Program-made: the position numbers and the translations under genes
Shown: piece by piece, positions 59,436 to 64,000 of the stretch
Position numbering within the stretch: the first letter of the stretch is position 1
How the letters are laid out: the number at the start of each line of letters is the position of its first letter
Notes under the pieces: generated by a model
The model's database searches: none
Told to the model about the DNA's origin: nothing
What the model saw: the letters and a program-made list of their open reading frames with translations, nothing else
Assembly (NCBI GenBank): GCA_951640195.1
Contig: OX621168.1
Coordinates: 744,001 to 808,000 of the forward strand
DNA from: Porpolomopsis calyptriformis
Lineage: Eukaryota; Basidiomycota; Agaricomycetes; Agaricales; Hygrophoraceae
Direction: 5' to 3'
DNA: 64,000 nt

Positions 59436-62400
59436 ATGGCAACAGCAGCCTGCCATCCACCCCGAGCTGATAATGCTCCCACCATCCGCCTCAGCCGATA
59501 CCCACAGCCCGTGCCATTCCCAGAGCACCAATTTCAGCTCACTCAATATCCTTTAAATTACCCACGGACAGACGACTTTCAACCAATGTCAACCCAACCC
59601 CGTTGGACCAACCCAACAGACATCGATCCCCTCACCTCGTACCCCGCTGATGGCAGTCCGAACCGCCAACAGCAACCGCTCATGCAGAGGGACGACAGTT
59701 ACCGACCACCCTCTCGCGTCATCGAACCGTATAGAATAGACGACGACCCACCCCTTTCTTCCATCTTACCTTCCGAGCCTAATCTTCCGAACAACATCGT
59801 GCTGAGACAGGAGACGAGGCCCAGTACCGCCCCCCCTCCGCAATCACCACCACCACCGCAGGCCCAGAGTCCAGACCCAGAACACGTCTCTTCCTCCACC
59901 GTACGCAATCTTCCCGTCGTCGGTCAACCCTTTGGTCCCGAATCAACCCCCGCGTCCAACAGTAGCCCCGCATTACCCCCCGCCAACCCTTCCCTCTCAC
60001 CCGACACTTCAATGGTAATTCCAATCGCTCCTAGACCCCGCGCATACGTGCAGCAGCCCACATACATCACTCCTCCATCCGCCCCCAATCCTATGAACGT
60101 TTACTCGCCTGCCCCCTTTGTGCAACAAGAGGAGGTCTGCCTGGAATGTGCCATGCGTGATGAGGATATGGCCGACGTGGATGTGAACAGCCCGGGTGTG
60201 TGGGAACGCGACAGTGACGTTCTCTACGAGGAACTTGTACGACGGGAAAGGGAGGATCAAATGTCTGGTCTCGTCTCCGTTGACCCTTCGAGACCGCCAG
60301 CGACAGGAGGCAGACTCACAGAACCGAACCTGAAATTCTGGCTGAGCATTGTGAGCATTCCCTTCCGCTTGTGATATACCGGATATATCCCAACAGCATG
60401 CTTCATTATAGAACCCACGAGAACCAACCTCACGGCAACAGACAGTCCAAAGGTATATCAAGTCGCAAAGGCGGCTGCTTGAGGCTGAAGCAGTAGCCCA
60501 CGCCCGTGCGATGAGGGAGGCACAACATCTTGACAATCGGATGCGGGATGCCTATTCGCAGCTTAGACGTTCCGCGTATGACACGGGGAGGTCTGCTACC
60601 CCCCTCGATGACATTGGCGGTATTCGCATAAAGCCTCCACAATCTGCTGGCGGCGGTCCTCACACCCCCAGCCGTTCTCGGGAAGTCACACTGCTCGAGA
60701 ACGGGATGATTGTCGAACACGTTGATGTCAAGAAGGAAGAACGAGAGGCGCGAGAGCGTAAACGCAGGGAGGAGAGACGTGCCCGGAAGTCTTCTCGCGG
60801 TTCACCGGTGGATGTTACATCCCTGTATTCTGTCCAGAGTTTCACACCATACGCGGAGAGTGGCACTAGTGTGAGGCCACCCTCCCGATATTCCCCGTCA
60901 AGCTCTCCCAAGCCTTCCAGCATCATGACAAATCCTTGGGAGCGCCCCAACATCCCTCGTGCTTATTCGCAGGCCTCATTTTCAGATATTCAGAGTCTCG
61001 CATCTGGATCCCCCCGACGTACACGATTCTTTGGGATGAAAAATTCTAGTACAGGGTGGCGGAGCCAAGACAGTCTTGCTCAGTCAGGGGTATCGGGAAG
61101 CATGGTTGACATGCAGTATGTAGATGTCCTTCTCTGTCCAGACACGGTACTAACACATTTCATCTCCCAGCCTTGCGCTCCATCGCGAATCAGCATACAC
61201 GCGACCTGTCAATCAAATACCTCTAGAAGTTGATCCGTATCGCCAGAGTCAAGCCTGGCCCATCAGAGACCGCGTGATCCGTCTAGATACACCCCCCGAG
61301 GACAAGCCAAGGAAAAAACCAGGCCCACTGAAGAAGATCTGGCACATTGTCAAGGGTTCCTCAAGGCCTGAACAAAACGGTGACACTCACTCACTGTCAC
61401 CCTCCGGGCGGCACGAAGACGACCAGCCCTTAGCGCCGCCACCGCCTCTGTCATACTTAGTCGATCGCGGACCTATTGACCTCATACCTCGACACGCTAC
61501 TTCCACCCCTACACTGGTGAGCTCCCCAACGTCGCCCCAGAATGGCGGCTTCTCCTCTTCTGGTATATCAGCTCCCACCGCACCATCTACCAACTTGCCT
61601 TCCCCCGCCTCCTCAGGTCGTTCGGGTGCTGATAGGGATGTGGTGATAGAAGGCCGAAAAGTAGGACCCGGTGGGGGGAATTACGAAAATCAGGAAGCTG
61701 TCGTCACTGACCGTGTTAACGGAGATGATGGCGAGAAGAAATCCCTCTCTGGAAATGGGTATCCAACCTCGGTAGACCCAGCTATGCGGCAACATATTCA
61801 GTCCAGCCCTTCGCTTCCTTCTAATCATGGAGGAATGACACCTAAGACTGCCCCACTGCCACCTTCCCGATCCATCCCTATGATGGGAAGAGAAAAATCT
61901 CTTCCCCCGCTCCCACCCGAATCAAAGGGTGAACAACTACAGAATGCCCCACTCATGGACCGGCCACGTACAATGTATACGTACGACCCGAGAACGATGC
62001 CCCCCGATGTAGTAACAGCCAATAACTTGCTCCAACCACAAGCGGGCTTTCGCACCGCAGATGGTCGGAGACAGTCGTTCGGAGGCATCTCCTCGCGACC
62101 CAACATCACCATCAGTCCGAATATGCCACAAATGTCGATCCCTCTCAGGTATGACGAAATGGGTCGATCATTTCCGCTCATGTACGGCGAATCTGGGTTT
62201 CCAGGGGGACCATTGGGCTGGCCTGAACACGTGCAAGGGTACCCTCAGTCAAAGAGCCTTTCAGCCGCAACAAAGCGGAAGAGCCGGTTTGGGATCGCGT
62301 CGTTGTTTGGGAAGAAGCAACCTTCTACCGAACGTTTGCGGGATGCTGGGGTCGCGAGGGCCCCTTTTCCTCAGGATCTCCGTTCCCTCCAGCCTTCAGA

Positions 62401-62599
62401 TAATATGTCCTTCGGATCCTTTGGATCAGAGAATAGTATGGGTGGAAGCCTTGCGAACGCGACGTCGCGGCAGAGTACAATTGGGCCTCGCACGTCGGTG
62501 GTGTCGCGCAGGGTTGTGGAAGAGCTTGTCGACCAGGATCCCGAGTTTATTGCGTACCGCTACCCGTCAAATGAACAACGTCTCGACTTTCGTCAATGA
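59436..62599 (+). CDS. Large Pro/Ser-rich orphan protein
   Basis: Three exons join cleanly (59436-60350, 60412-61115, 61171-62599), giving about 1,015 residues. The ATG chosen is the first in frame (MATAACHPPRADNAP). The N-terminal third is Pro/Ser/Gln-rich. A more conserved-looking section follows: EEVCLECAMRDEDMADVDVN, RDSDVLYEELVRREREDQM, KFWLSI joined to NPREPTSRQQTVQRYIKSQR, RLLEAEAVAHARAMREAQ and a charged coil KKEEREARERKRREERRARK. The C-terminal part is basic and Pro-rich (KPRKKPGPLKKIWHIVKGSS) with SRFGIASLFGKKQPSTER, and ends DPEFIAYRYPSNEQRLDFRQ. The LECAMRDEDM and Y-x-YPS-x-EQRL blocks suggest a conserved basidiomycete family, possibly cell-polarity or cortex related. I do not know its function. 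Confidence 0.85.
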
Positions 62600-63209
62600 T
62601 CTCGCGGCAGCACTGATAACTCTTCCGAGCATATATATTCTGCCACACACTTGTGTCTTTTCTTCAATTCCTCTCAGCCACCTACGTCTTCCATCGTTGT
62701 TTATCCACTATATTTATCTCTCGCCGTGGTCGTATTTTTCAGTGTATATATCACCCAAACCTGTCTTTTTTTCTGTTTTTTGATTGGTAGTCTTTCGTTT
62801 TCTCGCTTCTTTCTGTACCTCTATTCTGCCATACTTATAATCGTGTTACACGCGTACGTCCTGTTTCGTACATTGCTTTCTCGAATCAAACAACACTGGG
62901 AGAACGCATGGTTTTAAAATGCCCAATGGCTCGAGTGAGATGAAGCCAATTATTTTGGCACTCGTGTTGTGTCAAAAAGAACCATGTCGAGAGCTCAACT
63001 AGAAACAAATCTCCACAAGTTACATACATCAGCACCAGAGACATGTATTCTCTACCACATGGCTCGCCACAATGGAGATTAAACGGGGGGAAAAATGTCA
63101 CAAACCACTTGGGGAGGGAATAAATCTGGATCCGCTGGCTACTGCGTATCATGAGAGGCATTCGTGATGATGATCAAACAGTCTTCTCACATTTCGCATC
63201 ATACCTCAG
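62600..63209. other. Convergent intergenic stretch
   Basis: The space between two convergent genes shows no gene. The first 300 bases are strongly T-rich on the plus strand and presumably form the 3' untranslated region of the orphan gene. Confidence 0.5.
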
Positions 63210-64000
63210 TCAGCGTCTTTTGAATACAAGCTTTCCCTTGATGTCAGGGACGACAAAACCCTGGAAGGACGTGGTTGGCCGACGTGTCGTAACGCCTCCT
63301 GGGAGCTCAAAGTCATAGTGGAGCAGGATGTAAGAGAGCATCAGTTTGATTTGCGCCTGTAAGGTAGGGATAAGGCACGGTCAGATAAACTCTTCATTTT
63401 TTTGAAGACGTACAGAAGCAAGAAACCGGCCAGCGCTGGGTGAAAGGGATATCAGTTTTTCTCTCGAATGTAAAATCATTTTTAGCATCACTCACCAGGC
63501 ATGCCTTCCAAGCCCAAATACCAAATACTTTTTGTTGGGTTCATTGTAAAAAATAATTATCAGCAGATATAGTGGCGATAGACGAAATTTGAAGGTAAAA
63601 GCTAGGAATGCTTCACATACATACATTCTTGTCTACTGTTGCAAATTTGTTGTTCTTCATGTCAGCACCATCCCCGTCGCGAAGATTTGAGAACCGGAAC
63701 GGGTCAAAGACTTCTGGGTTGGGATAAATCTCTGGATTCATATGCACGCGCTTCAAGTCTATGGCAACCAGATTTCCAAGGGGAATGAGGGTCCCATCGG
63801 GGAGAGTGCCATCTTGAATGGTTATACGGGGAAGGGCCACTATCGTATAAGCAGTTTAGTCAATTAATAACCAGTAACGAGCGGAGTACGGTTTTTTACT
63901 TGCATGTGGTCAGGCCGTGGAACCGGCCCACCTCCCTGAGGAGACTATCAAGTTTATGAAACATAGCGAGAGACTCCTTGTTCCATCCGCCCTCTTCAGC
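63210..64000 (-). CDS. Cytochrome P450, C-terminal part (runs off the window)
   Basis: Only the last part of a heme-thiolate monooxygenase is present; the rest lies beyond the window end. Visible from the window edge: WNKESLAMFHKLDSLLREVG with RFHGLTT (K-helix ExxR as EVGR), then after a GC-AG intron LALPRITIQDGTLPDGTLIP, LKRVHMNPEIYPNPEVFDPF with RFS (the PERF-like region), and the heme loop YLVFGLGRHACAGRFLAS, split by an intron within the Cys codon. The C-terminus is LPGGVTTRRPTTSFQGFVVP followed by DIKGKLVFKRR. It resembles the large basidiomycete P450 families acting on secondary metabolites or xenobiotics; the substrate cannot be told. Confidence 0.9.
63840..63903 (-). other. GC-AG intron in the P450 gene
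   Basis: The donor gcaagt and acceptor cgatag (minus strand) remove 64 bases and join GLTT to LALPRITIQDG in frame. The nearby GT donor (gtaaaa) would shift the frame. Confidence 0.75.

Noticed and set aside
62886..63161. Minus-strand frame of 91 codons downstream of the P450
   Set aside because: It has no domain and lies beyond the P450 stop in convergent untranslated sequence.

Overview
The window is a gene-dense piece of a nuclear chromosome from a filamentous fungus, most likely a mushroom-forming basidiomycete (Agaricomycetes). The evidence is genes broken by many short introns (about 47-65 bases, GT/GC...AG), genes on both strands with short gaps, and proteins of basidiomycete character: a Zn2Cys6 regulator with a fungal-specific domain, Ser/Pro-rich orphan proteins, an F-box protein and a cytochrome P450. 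Exon joins were worked out by hand, so start, stop and frame are more reliable than every splice site.

Left part (1-13 kb): a gene-free lead-in, a Mediator MED25-like protein (+), a small single-pass membrane protein (+), dihydroxy-acid dehydratase ILV3 (-), a Rap/RSR1-like small GTPase (-), Elongator subunit ELP6 (+) and the peroxisomal import receptor PEX5 (-). PEX5 has two strong DNA dyads just upstream of its start.

Middle (13-43.6 kb): an 8.5-kb ZNFX1-like superfamily 1 helicase with N-terminal CCCH fingers, an NFX1 zinc-finger array and a C-terminal RZ finger (-); ETF alpha (+); proteasome assembly chaperone 2 (+); RRP12 (-); a glycerol-3-phosphate acyltransferase-like enzyme (+); a PNS1 choline-transporter-like protein (-); a Zn2Cys6 regulator (+); an eIF5-mimic protein (-); a PP2C phosphatase (+); and the pre-mRNA 3'-end endonuclease YSH1/CPSF73 (-).

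Right part (43.6-64 kb): a gene-poor stretch with a small tandem repeat, a small orphan gene, an F-box protein (+), a PASK-like kinase with a large insert (-), a MAG1/AlkA-like DNA glycosylase (-), a large orphan protein whose C-terminus looks like a degenerate Ulp1/C48 fold (+), two weak orphan genes (-), complex I subunit NDUFS7 (+), a Pro/Ser-rich orphan (+) and the C-terminal end of a P450 that runs off the window (-).

Most genes are unrelated housekeeping functions: transcription, tRNA modification, ribosome and proteasome assembly, mRNA 3' processing, mitochondrial respiration and amino-acid synthesis, peroxisome import and lipid synthesis. I see no secondary-metabolite cluster, CRISPR array, intact transposon or rRNA/tRNA gene. 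The most unusual items are the CCCH-ZNFX1-RZ architecture, the possible C48 pseudoprotease, two distant small genes sharing a short GSxYxVxP-type domain, several GC-AG introns, and the dyads upstream of PEX5.
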